Shown: positions 32,536 to 44,405, counted from the first letter of the stretch. The stretch: DNA of 64,000 nt from Xestospongia bergquistia (GCA_963965975.1 OZ014413.1:3296001-3360000), one strand, 5' to 3'. Program-made: numbers and translations. Notes: generated by a model from the sequence alone, not told the origin.

Positions 32536-35500
32536 ATGATGATTGACATCTGTCAATGGAGAGCTAGTATTGGGTTATGGTATTGTCATCAGATACCATA
32601 TACTACTAAAACGACTCCTTCTACCACTGACACCCCTGGATGGGTGAAATCACTATTGATGTCAGGAGATGGGGGTGGTGACACTTTAATATTCTCTCTA
32701 GTTTTGTTTCTCTTACTTCTCCTCATTTTATCAGGTGATGTTGAACTCAACCCTGGACCTAAAACAGGTCAGTAAACATTTAAAAATAAAATTGATGAAA
32801 TGATGTGTCAATTTACTTCAATAGAGTTGACATCAAATAATGCTCTACGACTTCTTGTTAAGAGTGGTTTTGTTGTTGAAGAAAAATGGACTAAACTCAC
32901 TAGTTTTCTAGGTGTGTCATTGGAAGAGAGGAGAAAGCTTAAGAAAATGGTTAGCGATGATCAAGACCATCACTTTGCTTTAGAAGAAGGTTTACAATGG
33001 TGGATTATAAATGGTAGTGCTCCCTCTTGGGAGGAACTCATTTCAGCTGTTAAGAATTGTGGTAATAAGAATGTAGCTACTACACTGAAAAGAGAGCTGG
33101 ATATTAAAGATGAAGGTATCTACTATGCATAGTTCATTGTAAACTATCACTTTAAAAATAATAATTACCAATCTAGTATAATAGTTTAGTAAAGTACATA
33201 ACAAGGTATCTTCTATTGATTTTATGTAAATGTATTAAAGGATGCAGTTAGTATTTTGGTACACTTCTGGTATGACTTATCCATTAAAAGGAGTGGAACT
33301 GGATTGATAGCTCATACATCTATACTCAATCCTTACAGCTTCTTTTCCATACTAAGGGCAAACAGAAGGACAGAAAGAAGGAAAAAGTCACCAGATTGGA
33401 GGGCAGACTTCTACTTCCTGTGATAAATCTGTATATGGTGACATTGAAGGTACTGGTACTACAGAATGTGATGAGGTTTGTAAAGTGTTGAAAGATGTTC
33501 TGACAGGCCATTTTGCTGACTTAAGTAACCAATTAAGTAGATGTTTACCACAAATTTCTGCAGCAATGTATTCTAAAAGACTGATAAGTGAATCTGTGAG
33601 AAAGTCTCCAGCTATTGACATTGTGATCGATGAATTTGAAAGTGGAATGAGATTAGCAAACAATATTTCAAAGTTGCAGGAGCATTGTCAACTTTTTCTA
33701 CAGTGCCTCTCCAATGAAGGCGGTCCAACTAAATTAGCTGCTCAAAAGCTATGTCATGACTGGATAGAAGAAGTCAAAAAGGAGTGTGATATTTCACTAG
33801 ATCTTATATGTTATGAACAGGAAATTAAACAACAAGGTCAGTAATACAAAATGATGGTAGTCCATACTTTTGAGATAATGTGTCAAAATATGTATTTTTC
33901 TCAATGTTAAAATGGTTCTAACCAATAAAATAACAATAGCATAGCAACATTCCAATAGATTTCTTATCATAGCTGTTTTTGTGAAATTATGATAGTGAAT
34001 CAAATAAGTTGTGACAAATACATTCCTTCCATTGATCTATAAATATAATATAAAATTATAATATTATATAATTATGAACTAAATTTCAATATATTACTAT
34101 ATGGTCTATAATTATAAACATACTCACCGCATACTATAAATGTAAACATCATATATTAATTTATGAGGGAGTTTACTCTTATACAATAATGCCATAGTGT
34201 ATGAGGAAGTTTACTCTTATACAATAATGTCATAATGTATGAGGAAGTTTACTCTTATACTATAATGTCATAGTGTATGAGGGAGTTACTCTTATACCAT
34301 TATGTCATAGTTTATGAAGGAGTTTACTCTGATATCATAATGTCATAGTGTAAGAGGGGTTTACTCTTATACCATAATGTCATAGTGTATGAGGGAGTTA
34401 CTCTTATACCATTATGTCATAGTTTATGGAGGAGTTTACTCTGATATCATAATGTCATAGTGTAAGAGGGGTTTACTCTTATACCATAATGTCATAGTGT
34501 ATGAGGGAGTTTACTCTTATACCATAATGTCATAGTTTATGAAGGAGTTTACTCTGATATCATAATGTCATAGTGTAAGAGGGGTTTACTCTTATACCAT
34601 AATGTCATAGTGTATGAGGGAGTTTACTCTTATACCATAATGTCATAGTTTATGAAGGAGTTTACTCTGATATCATAATGTCATAATGTATGAGGGGTTT
34701 ACTGTTATGCCATAATGTCATAGTGAGATGCTTATCAGAGAGCCAAAAGCAACTAGTGGTTAGTAGCAAATGTTCACAGTATATTATATGAATTTTTCTA
34801 TATCTATTTCTGTTCACTTTGAATAATTATGTGGATCACAAAGGGTCTTAAGAATATGCAACTGCCAACTGAGGAATGTTATTCTCTGTCCATACCCTAT
34901 AGTCATCATTTATGAATTTCATTTTAAAATTTTATTAAGATACAAGGATCTTTATCACTATAAAATTTGATTTTGCTTTTAAAAATTTAACAATCAATTT
35001 CATACTTCATTAGTAATCAAAACAGCACAATGTTTGCTTTTAATTGAATTTGCATCAAATATTTTCCTAAATATTGCAACCTATACAACCCATATATTCA
35101 ACAATAATTTTTTTTACAGTTTTACATTTTATTGAAAAAAGTATCAACATAGTAACAACCATTTACTAGCTACAACAGATGTAGCCCCATATAATTCTTA
35201 AATAATATTTTACATTATATTTGGTAGTGTTATCAAAACTATTGTTCTATTATATGTTTTATAATAATTGTCAAGTGTAACTGTGATAATACTAGTCTTC
35301 TCCTCAATTTTATTGGATTATACTGTATACCAGTAATGCTACCTTATGTTCATACAGCATATGATCCTCATTCCAGACATGCATCATTTCATACATATCA
35401 TTGACCACCTGTTGTTGCTCCCAATTATATGAAATAAGATTCTATATTAGTACTTGTAATTAATTCTACACAGTCTTGTATCTAAGTACCAGTATATAGC

Positions 35501-38500
35501 TATAATTATTTATTTTCACAATGTACTCTATCTGGTAAAGTCATAGCATATCAAAGGCAATTATTAAAACAATCAAATTTGGTAGTAAAATAGTGACAAT
35601 ACTTGATAGAAATTAACTCCTTCACAGTAAATTAAAAGTTATTACAGTTAATGATTTGTCCAAAATGAGTTGCTTTTTCAGTGGTAATGCACAGTAGGAG
35701 GGATGTTAGCTAATTGATAATTTATAAGTATAAGTATTTGAACAGACTATTTACATACGTGAAGTATTCAACATACGGAAATAGTTGTTTGGTATGTAGC
35801 TTCACAGGGCTACTACTCTTTTAAGACTAGAGTAGTTGCTTAACTGATGGATTATCTGATAGAGTCTAGCCAACTCTTCTAGTGTACTCGTATAACAACA
35901 CTAGTAACATATGCAGATTCCTACAAAAATAAACTTAAGTAATTTTGGCTGAATACTTATAGGTTTGGGGCTAAAAATGCATGCAGCAATAAGACAATTA
36001 CTTGCTGAATGTATGAATTGTATATATACTTGATGTAACTATTTGATTCTTTTTTTTTGTTCAGTATCTCTTTCATGCTGCCAAGCTAGGCATGGTAAAT
36101 GCTTTACTCATTAATAATTTCCAATTATATAGGTTCTCATTATACAAATAAAGCTAAACTGGACTTATCAAAGATAGCTAATAGTTCTGCAGGTAAGTTA
36201 ATGTTACTTTCATTGCTATTCTCTACAGTTTTCTTTTGTACAAGGTGATAAAATTGAGCAAACAGGAAAAAAAGATGATAAATCTTTACATTTTGATTTT
36301 TGGTCAGTTGATGGGCAACTTCAAAAAATAACAGTCATCCCAGATGATCCTGTAGCTGAAAAATTGAACAGACTGTACAATAAATTTGTAAAATTAGTTG
36401 AAGATACTAAGCAGGCTCTCAACAGATTAATTGAAACTGGAACACATACATTCATTGATATTGCAAGTTATCTTGGAGAATATTTTCGAATAAAAGGGCT
36501 AACAGATACTACGGATATTCACAAACTGTATGAAGCCCTTTGGCCTCATTACAGCTACCTTGATGTTGAAGTGTTAGATGTTATTGTCAAAAATATATTA
36601 AATGAAGATTTTATCATGGAAAAAAACTTGCAAAGGGATATTCAGACATACAAACTGCATCTTGAAGAATTTAAACAATCAACAACACTTAACAAATTCA
36701 AGAATGCAGTTGAAGAAGCATTGATACCACATCCAGAAGTCACATCAATTACTTGTGAAGTGGTTATCAAACTCAATCGTCAATGGGGAAAGAAAACATT
36801 GGAGAACTTTAAAACACTTGTTAATCACATGTTCCATCAGAGAATGACTCACATTCGAGTAGAGGAAGGATCAGTATATGTTACTCTACTTGTACCTCAA
36901 TCAAAGTTAGACTATATCTTGGAAATTGCTACTCTAAAGAAAAAGTTTGCATCACTTATTGGTATCTTTGAACTGACTATTGATGGTCAAGCTATCTTTA
37001 AAGAAGAAGAACAAAGACAATTTTCTTTTGACCAAGCTTTACAAGAGGCTTCAAGACTTGGTGAAGATGAAGCTGTTCAGTTCTTGCTTAACTTAATTGA
37101 TAATATCAATTTACAAAACGAAGAGGGTTGTACAGCATTAATGCTAGCTAGTAAAGGAGGACACGAACAAGTTGTACAAGCGTTAATATTAGCTGAAGCT
37201 AATCCTAACATTCAAAATAACACTGGCTATACTGCATTAATGTTAGCATGTGATACAAACTCCTGCACTATAGTTAACTACCTACTCCACACTGGGGCTA
37301 ATCCTAATATACAAAGAGATGATGGTGCCACAGCTATTATAATAGCATGTCAAAATATTCACTTTGAGATCATTAAGTTATTGCTTCGATTTAATGCTGA
37401 TCAATTTATCGCTAGCAGAAATGATGATACAGCACTCACTGTAGCTACACGTCAGAATTCTATTGAGATAGTTGAAATGTTGCTTGAACATCTAACAGAG
37501 AACCAGAAAACAAGTGCAGTAACATCAGTCCTCACTATAGCATGTCAATATGGATACTCTCAAACTATTATCAGTTCACTAGAAAAGCTATTTGAATTTT
37601 TTACACCAGAAGAATTCCAACTCTTCATTTCATGTGCCAAAGGAGATGATTCCACCGAAAGCCACATTTATGACACCAATGTGAATATAAATTGTACACT
37701 AGTCAATGACATCACTCCTCTTATGATAGCCTCATCTTGTGGACATACAGAAACAGTACAAACCCTCCTAAAAACAGGTGCTAATGTCAACAGTACTGAC
37801 AATTATGGGTACAGTCCACTAGTATATGCCATAACAGGACACAAATCACTTCAAGTTATAGAACAACTGCTTATAGCTGGTGCTCTACCTAATATCTTCA
37901 TTAATGGCCAAAGTATTACTGCTAAAGCAAGAGAAGAAGGAAGAGAAGATATCTGTAAATTGTTACAACAGTTTAATGTTGTGAAGAACAAGAAAAGTAA
38001 GGAAGAGGTACTTGAACAACTCTTAAAAATATGTGATAGCTTTACAATTCTGAAAGCAGCAATTCTATCAAGTCTTCAGAAACTAATAACAGAAGGAACT
38101 GTTCTCTTTGTTGATGTCATAGAATTTCTTCAGCATGATCTTGGGGGCATTGAATCAAAGATGAACAATATACACCAACTCTCCAATGCTATTCAAACTC
38201 ATCTCTATTTCTTAAATGTGGACCTACTAAGGAAAATAGTGGATAAGTTTATTGGAGACAAACTTCAAAATCATTTGCAACAATACATTAGTATGCTTAA
38301 GGCTTTTGAAGAAACTACTCAACTACAGTTGTTTGGACAGGCTATGAAACACATATCATCACTTCAACCGCCAGTTACTACAACAAGGACATGTACAATG
38401 TTTATCAAGTTTCATGAGCAATGGCAGCAGAGAAATGTAGTCCATTTACACAAATTTCTCAATTACTTATTTCCTAATGCAAGTTCTATTCTGAATCACA

Positions 38501-41211
38501 TTATAATTGAGGAGGAAGAATCAGCTTGTGTCTGTAAGTTTGTTGTTTCCAAGTCTCAGTTAGAATGTCTTATATTCAACGCAGTAGAGAAAAAAGAGTT
38601 CATGTATCAGGTTGGTGTTTATGAAGTTTGTATTGGTGATCAACTTATTTTAATAGAAGATTACAACCATAGTTTTAGCTTCAGGCACGCTCTTCAAAAT
38701 TCTATAAAGGCTGAAAACGACATATTAACATCCTTCTTAATGGAGATTGATGTTAGCCTTTATGTTGATAACAATATTCATGAAGTTGCCAGGGATGGCA
38801 ATATTGATGCTATTAAGCTTCTACTTAAGAAACATATAGATATCAATATTCAGGATAAAAATGGACTGACTGCTCTAATGCTAGCTAGTAGAAATGGTCA
38901 TCATCATGTTGTCGAACTACTACTAAAAGAACATGCTGACATTAATACTCAGAAAAAACATGGAGGGACTGCCTTAATGGTAGCTAGTGAAAGTGGTCAT
39001 CACCAGGTTGTTGAAATACTACTCAAAGAACACGCTGACATTAACCTCCAGACAAAAAGTGGACTGACTGCTCTAATGCTAGCCAGTCAAAATAGTCACA
39101 CCAAGATTGTTGAACAATTACTCAAAGAGCATGCCAATGTTAATACTCAGGAAGAAATTGGATGGACTGCCCTAATGCTAGCAAGTCAAAATGGTCATCA
39201 CCAGGTTGTAAAACTATTGCTCAAAGAACATGCTGACATTAATCATCAAGGAAAAGATGGAGTGACTGCTCTAATGCTAGCTAGTCAAAATGGTCATCAC
39301 CAGGTCATTGAAATACTACTCAAAGAGCACGCTGACATTAATCACCAGGGAAAAGATGGATGGACTGCTCTAATGCTGGCTAGTCAAAATGGTCATCACC
39401 AAGTCATTGAACTACTACTCAAAGAACATGCCAATGTTAATGCTCAAAAAGTAAATGGAGCAACTGCCCTAATGCTAGCTAGTCAAAATGGTCATCACCA
39501 GGTCATTGAACTTTTACTCAAACTACATGTCAACATCAATAGCCAGAAAGAAAATGGAGTGACTGCCCTAATGCTAGCAAGTCAAAATGGTCATTACCAA
39601 GTCATTGAACTATTACTCAAAGAGAATGCAAACATTAATCTCCAGACAAAAAATGGACTAACTGCTCTAATGATAGCTAGTGAAACTGGTTATCTTGAGG
39701 TTGTTGAACTTCTACTCAAAGAACATGCTGACATTAATACTCAAGAAGAAGATGGATGGACTGCCTTAATGCTAGCTAGTCTAAATGGCCATCACCAAGT
39801 TGTAGAACTACTGCTCAAAGAGCATGCTGATATTAATCTCCATGGAAAAGATGGAGTGACTGCTCTAATTCTGGCTAGTCAAAATGGTCATTTCCAGGTT
39901 ATTAAACTACTACTCAAAGAACATGATATTAATATTCAGAAAGAAAGTGGAGCAACTGCTCTAATGCTAGCTAGTCAAAATGGTCATCATGAGGTCATTG
40001 AACTGCTTCTCAAAGAACATGTCGATACTCAGATAGAAGATGGAGTAACTGCCCTAATGTTAGCTAGTTATCATGGTCTTACTCAGATTGTTGAACTATT
40101 ACTCAAAAAGCATATCAACATTAATCACCAAGGAAAAGATGGATGGACTGCTCTAATGCTAGCTAGTGTAAATGGTCATTACCAGGTTGTTGAACTACTA
40201 CTCAGAGAACATGCAGACATTAACACTCAAAATGAAGATAGATGGACTGCTCTAATGCTAGCTTGTTGCTATAAAAATTTTAAAGTAGCTCAAAGTTTAC
40301 TTAAATCACAAGCAGATCCTCATTTATCACTGCATAATGGATCAACAGCACTTTCTTTGGCTGCTTTTGGTGGCAACATAGACCTTGTTAATATGCTTTT
40401 AGACAAAATTAAACCAACTTCTAATGAGATTGAAAAATCAGTTGTTGAGTCATGTTATGGCGGTCACCCAACTCTCGTTACCTTCCTTTCAAATAAACTT
40501 TCGCACCTCACTAATGACCAAAGAGAACTACTAGATTCGTGCATTAAAGGAGATTTAGGTACAGTTGTAATGAAGACATTAGATAGTCCAGATACTCCAC
40601 TCATACTTGGACTTACTCCTCTCATGGTAGCTTCATCATGTGGACATGTTGATATAGTGGACGCTCTCATACATGCTAAAGCTGATGTCAATAAACAAGA
40701 AAGCTATTGGGGGTTAACTCCTCTGTTCTTTGCTATAAGAGGAAGTAAATCCATTTCAATAGTAGAAGCACTCCTAAAGAATGGTGCTAATCTTAACATT
40801 ACTGTTAACAATAACACAGCATTAGATGAAGCTAATGTACTTGAGTTGGAAGCTATTAGCCAGCTATTAACTCGATATGGAGGTCAGACAGCATCACAAT
40901 TACAGAAGATAGAATTGAAGTCATCATTACTAACGCCTGACAAGGAAAAAGCTTCTGCTACACCTTTCCAATTAATAGCTGAATTAAAACATTCAACAAT
41001 ATATAAAGATTTAAACACTCTCAAAATGAAGACAAAGGAAAAGAGATTGCAATTGTCCACCATTTCATCCATACTTAGTTCACTCACTCTATCTATCATA
41101 AACCCTGCTCACACATTTAAAGATACTAGTGTAAAACAATATAGCAAGAATGAACTAAAACAAGACAACAAGACAGAAGCTAAAGAAATATATGTCGTCA
41201 CTATTAATTAA
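32536..41211 (+). CDS. 2A-leader / Death / CARD-like / ankyrin-repeat protein
   Basis: Six exons join in a constant phase 1: 32536-32767, 32825-33115, 33366-33836, 36065-36094, 36133-36192 and 36245-41211. All introns are GT-AG; the first is only 57 bases. The protein would start with a hydrophobic leader ending in a 2A-like motif, then a Death domain (exon 2) and a CARD-like helical domain (exon 3). Short linkers (exons 4-5) follow. The long last exon holds two copies of an unnamed domain of about 230 residues, each followed by ankyrin repeats. Predicted length is about 1,990 residues. Translation could start at ATG 32536 or 32662; the second gives a compact leader of 33 residues before the 2A break. 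The parts suggest an intracellular recognition or signalling protein of innate-immune type, but no NACHT or kinase domain is present. ZU5/CARD relics lie on both sides. Exon joins were made by eye and need transcript support. Confidence 0.75.
32662..32767 (+). other. hydrophobic leader with 2A-like ribosome-skipping motif
   Basis: The exon end encodes MSGDGGG, then a strongly hydrophobic run (LIFSLVLFLLLLLIL), then SGDVELNPGP at 32731-32760. This meets the D-V/I-E-x-N-P-G-P consensus at which ribosomes can skip the Gly-Pro bond, here between codons 32755-32757 and 32758-32760. Three codons on, the exon ends in a GTCAGT donor and the Death-domain exon follows in frame. 2A-like motifs behind hydrophobic leaders are known from sea urchin NLR-type proteins, where they act both as skipping site and as signal sequence. 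The motif match is seen directly; activity is inferred. Confidence 0.85.
32825..33115 (+). other. Death-domain exon
   Basis: The exon reads from ELTSNNALRLLVKSGF through EEKWTKLTSFLGVSLEERRK, LEEGLQWWIINGSAPSWEEL and on to VATTLKREL. The conserved layout (W near helix 1, LG-x-S turn, L-x-x-W-W before the S-W-E-E-L helix, A-x-x-L end) is that of a Death domain, an adaptor fold that pairs with other Death domains. Acceptor CAATAG at 32824 and donor GTATCT at 33116 keep phase 1 on both sides, making it a cassette exon that could be skipped without a frame change. Confidence 0.75.
33366..33836 (+). other. CARD-like death-fold exon
   Basis: After a Gly/Thr-rich linker the exon encodes helices including LTGHFADLSNQLSRCLPQIS, YSKRLISESVRK and KLAAQKLCHDWIEEV. 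The spacing of 'Y-S-K-R-L-I-S' within a helical bundle repeats the ARKLYS-x-x-I-S motif of the CARD-like relics at 30.8 and 42.7 kb, so these probably belong to one death-fold family. It is again a phase 1-1 exon. Assignment to CARD rather than another death-fold class is tentative. Confidence 0.5.
34160..34722. repeat. 38-base minisatellite in an intron
   Basis: About 15 units of TATGAGGGAGTTTACTCTTA-TACCATAATGTCATAGTG, 37-38 bases each, lie in the 2.2-kb intron between exons 3 and 4 of the ankyrin gene. Three variants (GAGGGAG, GAAGGAG with TGATATC, and AAGAGGGG) recur in the same order, giving a higher-order unit of about 112 bases seen at least three times. Confidence 0.9.
34735..36060. 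other. rest of intron 3 of the ankyrin gene
   Basis: AT-rich intronic DNA without supported coding sequence. The acceptor side has a long T run (TTCTTTTTTTTTGTTCAG) just before the 30-base exon at 36065. Confidence 0.45.
36300..38690 (+). other. two copies of an unnamed domain with short ankyrin blocks
   Basis: Copy 1 (about 36310-37060) and copy 2 (about 38010-38700) share a layout. An N-terminal helical half contains a Y-L/F-x-V-D/E-x-L-x-x-I-V-x-x-x-I motif (YLDVEVLDVIVKNIL and FLNVDLLRKIVDKFI). A 'K-F-N/H-x-Q-W' strand follows. A C-terminal half has V-P/S-K-S/Q-x-L-x-x-I-L/F and ends GIFELTIDGQAIF or GVYEVCIGDQLIL. Six ankyrin repeats follow copy 1. I know the pattern from many sponge and cnidarian Death/ankyrin proteins but no name for it. 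Doubling of the whole domain-plus-ankyrin block within one exon points to internal duplication. Confidence 0.6.
38760..40420 (+). repeat. array of about 17 near-identical ankyrin repeats
   Basis: Units of 33 codons (99 bases) carry TALMLASQNGHHQV and ELLLKEHADIN cores that are often identical between repeats. The variable residues sit at positions 2-6 of each unit (IQDKNG, TQKKHG, HQGKDG, SQKENG and so on), which corresponds to the tips of the beta turns. Two neighbouring units are short (32 and about 30 residues), where residues are lost from the ADIN end. Two further, older repeats lie at about 40600-40830. High identity at DNA level suggests recent expansion or conversion. Confidence 0.85.
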
Positions 41212-41539
41212 TTAAACATTTCGTCTTTCTTTATTTTTGAACTTTATTCTATTCATCTTTAACTGTACAAGCTTGGAAATATTGTATGCATTTTAATACA
41301 TTTCACTCACATCTTTTCCATTAACCTTTTGTCCCTTGGACATTACATAATCACAAATATAGGCTATTATTTCATGACAATAGATCAACTAGTTTATTAA
41401 ATAAATTTTTTTAATGTTCATTACATGATTTATGAGATATTAAATAGAATTATAGTCAATGAAGCTACTCTTACGATTATCACCTTGTTAACAATAAATT
41501 TTGTATTTATTTAATTAACACAATATCTTTGTGCCGTTT
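41212..41539. other. 3' flank of the ankyrin gene
   Basis: AT-rich. AATAAA at about 41400 is a possible polyadenylation signal. Nothing else is seen. Confidence 0.35.
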
Positions 41540-41857
41540 CATTTTCTGTAGAGTGCCATCTCATTTTCTGTAGAATCAGATGACCCAAACCGAGATCGAG
41601 TAGCATCAAGTAAGTTTACTAGATTGGCTGTTTAGTAGTAGGATATTAAGTAATAGGTAACCATTTTTATGTTTAACAGTCCAATTGTGTATGACATCTT
41701 CCAGGCTCTCTTTCTCAGCCTACCATATATTACTGATTGTTAAATGTGTCAGTGGTCAATCAAGATTTGATCATTACATATATTTACTGAATAAGTGATA
41801 ATTGACAGCATCATATGCATATTTATACATACCAAAATATATGGAAAGCAGAATGGA
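41540..41857. repeat. duplicon start, copy B (partner 27660-27995)
   Basis: Partner of the segment at 27660. It shares ATTTTCTGTAGAATCAGATGAC, AGTAGCATCAA, TGACATCTTCCAG, TTTGATCATTACATA and the end ATATATGGAAAG. This copy goes on into CAGAATGGACTG, where copy A enters the GC-rich islet. Confidence 0.6.
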
Positions 41858-42609
41858 CTGAATGGAGTGTTAGAGTAGGTGTTGTGTCTCAACTAGTCAT
41901 AAATGGAAAATGTCTTAAAAACATTGCTGGCCTACTAAGGTTTGTGGTTGAATTATATTCACATGTATAACATTTTATACTTATTTCGGCTTCCTAAAGC
42001 CAGTGTTACTATATTTAGACTTGTAGGAAACAGGATAAAACTGGATAAACATGTTTATTTCATCATTTAAAAATCCCTGTCCCGAGAAAATCGAACAAAG
42101 GTACCAAATTACCTTTTACCACAGATTGTGGTAGGACAGCAACAAGGCAAGTTGGGATTATTGTAAAAATAGGTCTGATGCTTTGCTCAAAAATAATTAA
42201 AAATAGAAAAAAAAGTTACATGGTATGGGGCATTCAATAGTTTAAGAAACAATAGTACTGAGTCTATAGATTAAAAACAGACAAATAAGTTCTCAATCAA
42301 TTGTGAAAATAATATTCACAATCTTTAAACTAACACAAGCACTGGCCTATGATTGAAATATTACAAAAACTTTAATCAACAGTTTCACATAATAAAAACA
42401 CAAAGTGGTTTTACCTATTGCTATAAATATTGAACTTCAAACTGTGTGTCTGTTTTATTAATTCTGTACACTTTATGTTGCTAATTCTGAAAGAGACTAA
42501 AATTTCTCACACTTATTACATTTAATATTTTATTACAATGTTATCAACTAAGGCATCTTGACTTAAAATTCTCAAAATACTCAAAAAATATTTAAAATAT
42601 CAGTATGTA

Positions 42610-44405
42610 TTATGTTCAATATATTTTTTCAGACAACAAAGAATCTTTTCAAGATGCTCCTCTCCTGTATCTCTGCATTCTTTGTCTTTCACTTCCTTAT
42701 AAACATCTTCAGGCATGACGTCTTTTGAATACAATTTCCTTGCTAGAACAAATGGATCAATACCTGATTTGATAGTCACATCAGTACATTAAACTAAAGC
42801 TCGTCTAATCCATTCAGGATTCAGAGAACCATTTAGAGTGTAAAGACAGAATATGAAGCTGTTTGTATTCATATTAGAAAGAAGAGACCAACTACAACAT
42901 AGTGGTTAGTTAATGTATGTTGTAGTGAGGTGACTTAACAGGTTTGGTAATAATATGATTGTATTATTATAGTGAAAACAAATCTAATACCTACATCTGT
43001 TCATTTGAAATGGATATACACTATGACCTTAATATTAGCCTCACTATTTAAATAAAATATGTTTTAAGAGAGCTACATGACTTTGGTCGTATCTTCAAGT
43101 GACACATTACTAAATAATAGAATATAAACACAAAACATGGAACTGTTAGTAATAAATCAGAGAGAATAAATCACCTATAATGGACTGGTTAGTTAATGTT
43201 TATAATTATGTTTTAATCAGAAGGTTTGGCAATATACATGCACATTGTGGCAATGTTTAAAATGTAATATTTATATCTATTTGAGCAAGAATACTTTCAT
43301 TGGCCTTCAATGTTGTGGTTGACATTATCATAAAAGGACAAACAAGTATATATGCTAAGTATAAAGTATAAAGTAGTATTTACCATCTTCAAGTGATTGT
43401 ATCAAATCTAGCTCCAAATTATTAGGATTGACTCCTCTTAATAGTATTCAATATTTTAATTATGCAACTGTATTAGTTCGTTGTTCAGTAGATATTGTGA
43501 TCAAACTAAAAGGGACAGATAGAGGGTTTTGATCACCAAAACTGTCAACTTTGCTCTAACATATCTATATTTCTTTGAGTATGTTTTTATAGCAGTACTA
43601 CTTCATATACATACTCTTGAAAGATTTACATGAGAAATGACACCCCATGCATTCATTGTAAGGATATTTTTGTTTTTCAGGACTAATTTAATGTTATATT
43701 CACTATCTTGAAGTGTAAAGGATAGACATTCATCCTCCTCAATATGATATGGAAGAGAATCATTATACTACATACATATATCTATATTAAAATAATTGTT
43801 TGAAATGCAGTTAGATCAATCAGAGCATTGAGATTTTTAGCTACTATAAAGCGTGTTAGCCATTTATTGTTCTTACGTGTATCATATACCATCTGAGCCA
43901 AAGTCTTTAGCAGAAGAACCATCTAAAAGTAGACATTGGTCAACATCTTAACAATTTAAAAAAATAATTTATTACCTTTTGTTTGCTTGCCAATTGTAGG
44001 AAGCAAAGTATGTACTATGTCCACAGCCTTTTCTTTTTCATATATATTTGTTGAGTTATTTAAAGAGATATTACATAAAAACTCTTGTTTTCTGCTTGTT
44101 TATTACCTTGTATACATTTTAAGCTTGTTATGTGAGGGACTTCATAACTCTGACAAAGGTGTGAAGGTTTTGGAGCAGAGGCATCATTAACAAAGTCTTC
44201 TATAGTTAGTTATTTTTTTAATTTAGATCATCCAATCAGCTCAATGGATTGAATTAATGGAGGTATCTCCTGTACTAATACATTGTCATTCCAAAATGGA
44301 TCAGTACAGTATTTAACAATAGATTTTAAGTAAAAATGAGTGAGATGAATGCTACCATATTGATCACCTGAATTGAACTCTCCACATTCTTATAGTTGAA
44401 ACTTG
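42610..44405 (-). pseudogene. decayed ZU5/CARD-like gene, duplicon B
   Basis: The minus strand gives pieces of the same family as 30760-32110. At 44405-44290 a ZU5 end reads GEFNSGDQYGSIHLTHFYL, which corresponds to the GSFSSESQYGTICLKQFSL strand of the gene at 19278. At 43920-43805 is a helical piece (TLAQMVYDTRKNNKWLTRF). At 43775-43650 is a strand-rich piece (EEDECLSFTLQDSEYNIKL). At 42800-42610 is the CARD-like domain (SGIDPFVLARKLYSKDVM, then DTGEEHLEKIL). Stops and frame changes lie between and within the pieces, and I could not connect them by splice sites over the whole length. It is probably dead; some pieces could be live exons. Confidence 0.5.

Noticed and set aside
34160..34722. 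CRISPR array
   Set aside because: Units are direct tandem repeats without unique spacers, in an intron of a eukaryotic gene.
40464..40691. Minus-strand frame within the ankyrin exon
   Set aside because: Antisense to a clear coding sequence, with no independent support.
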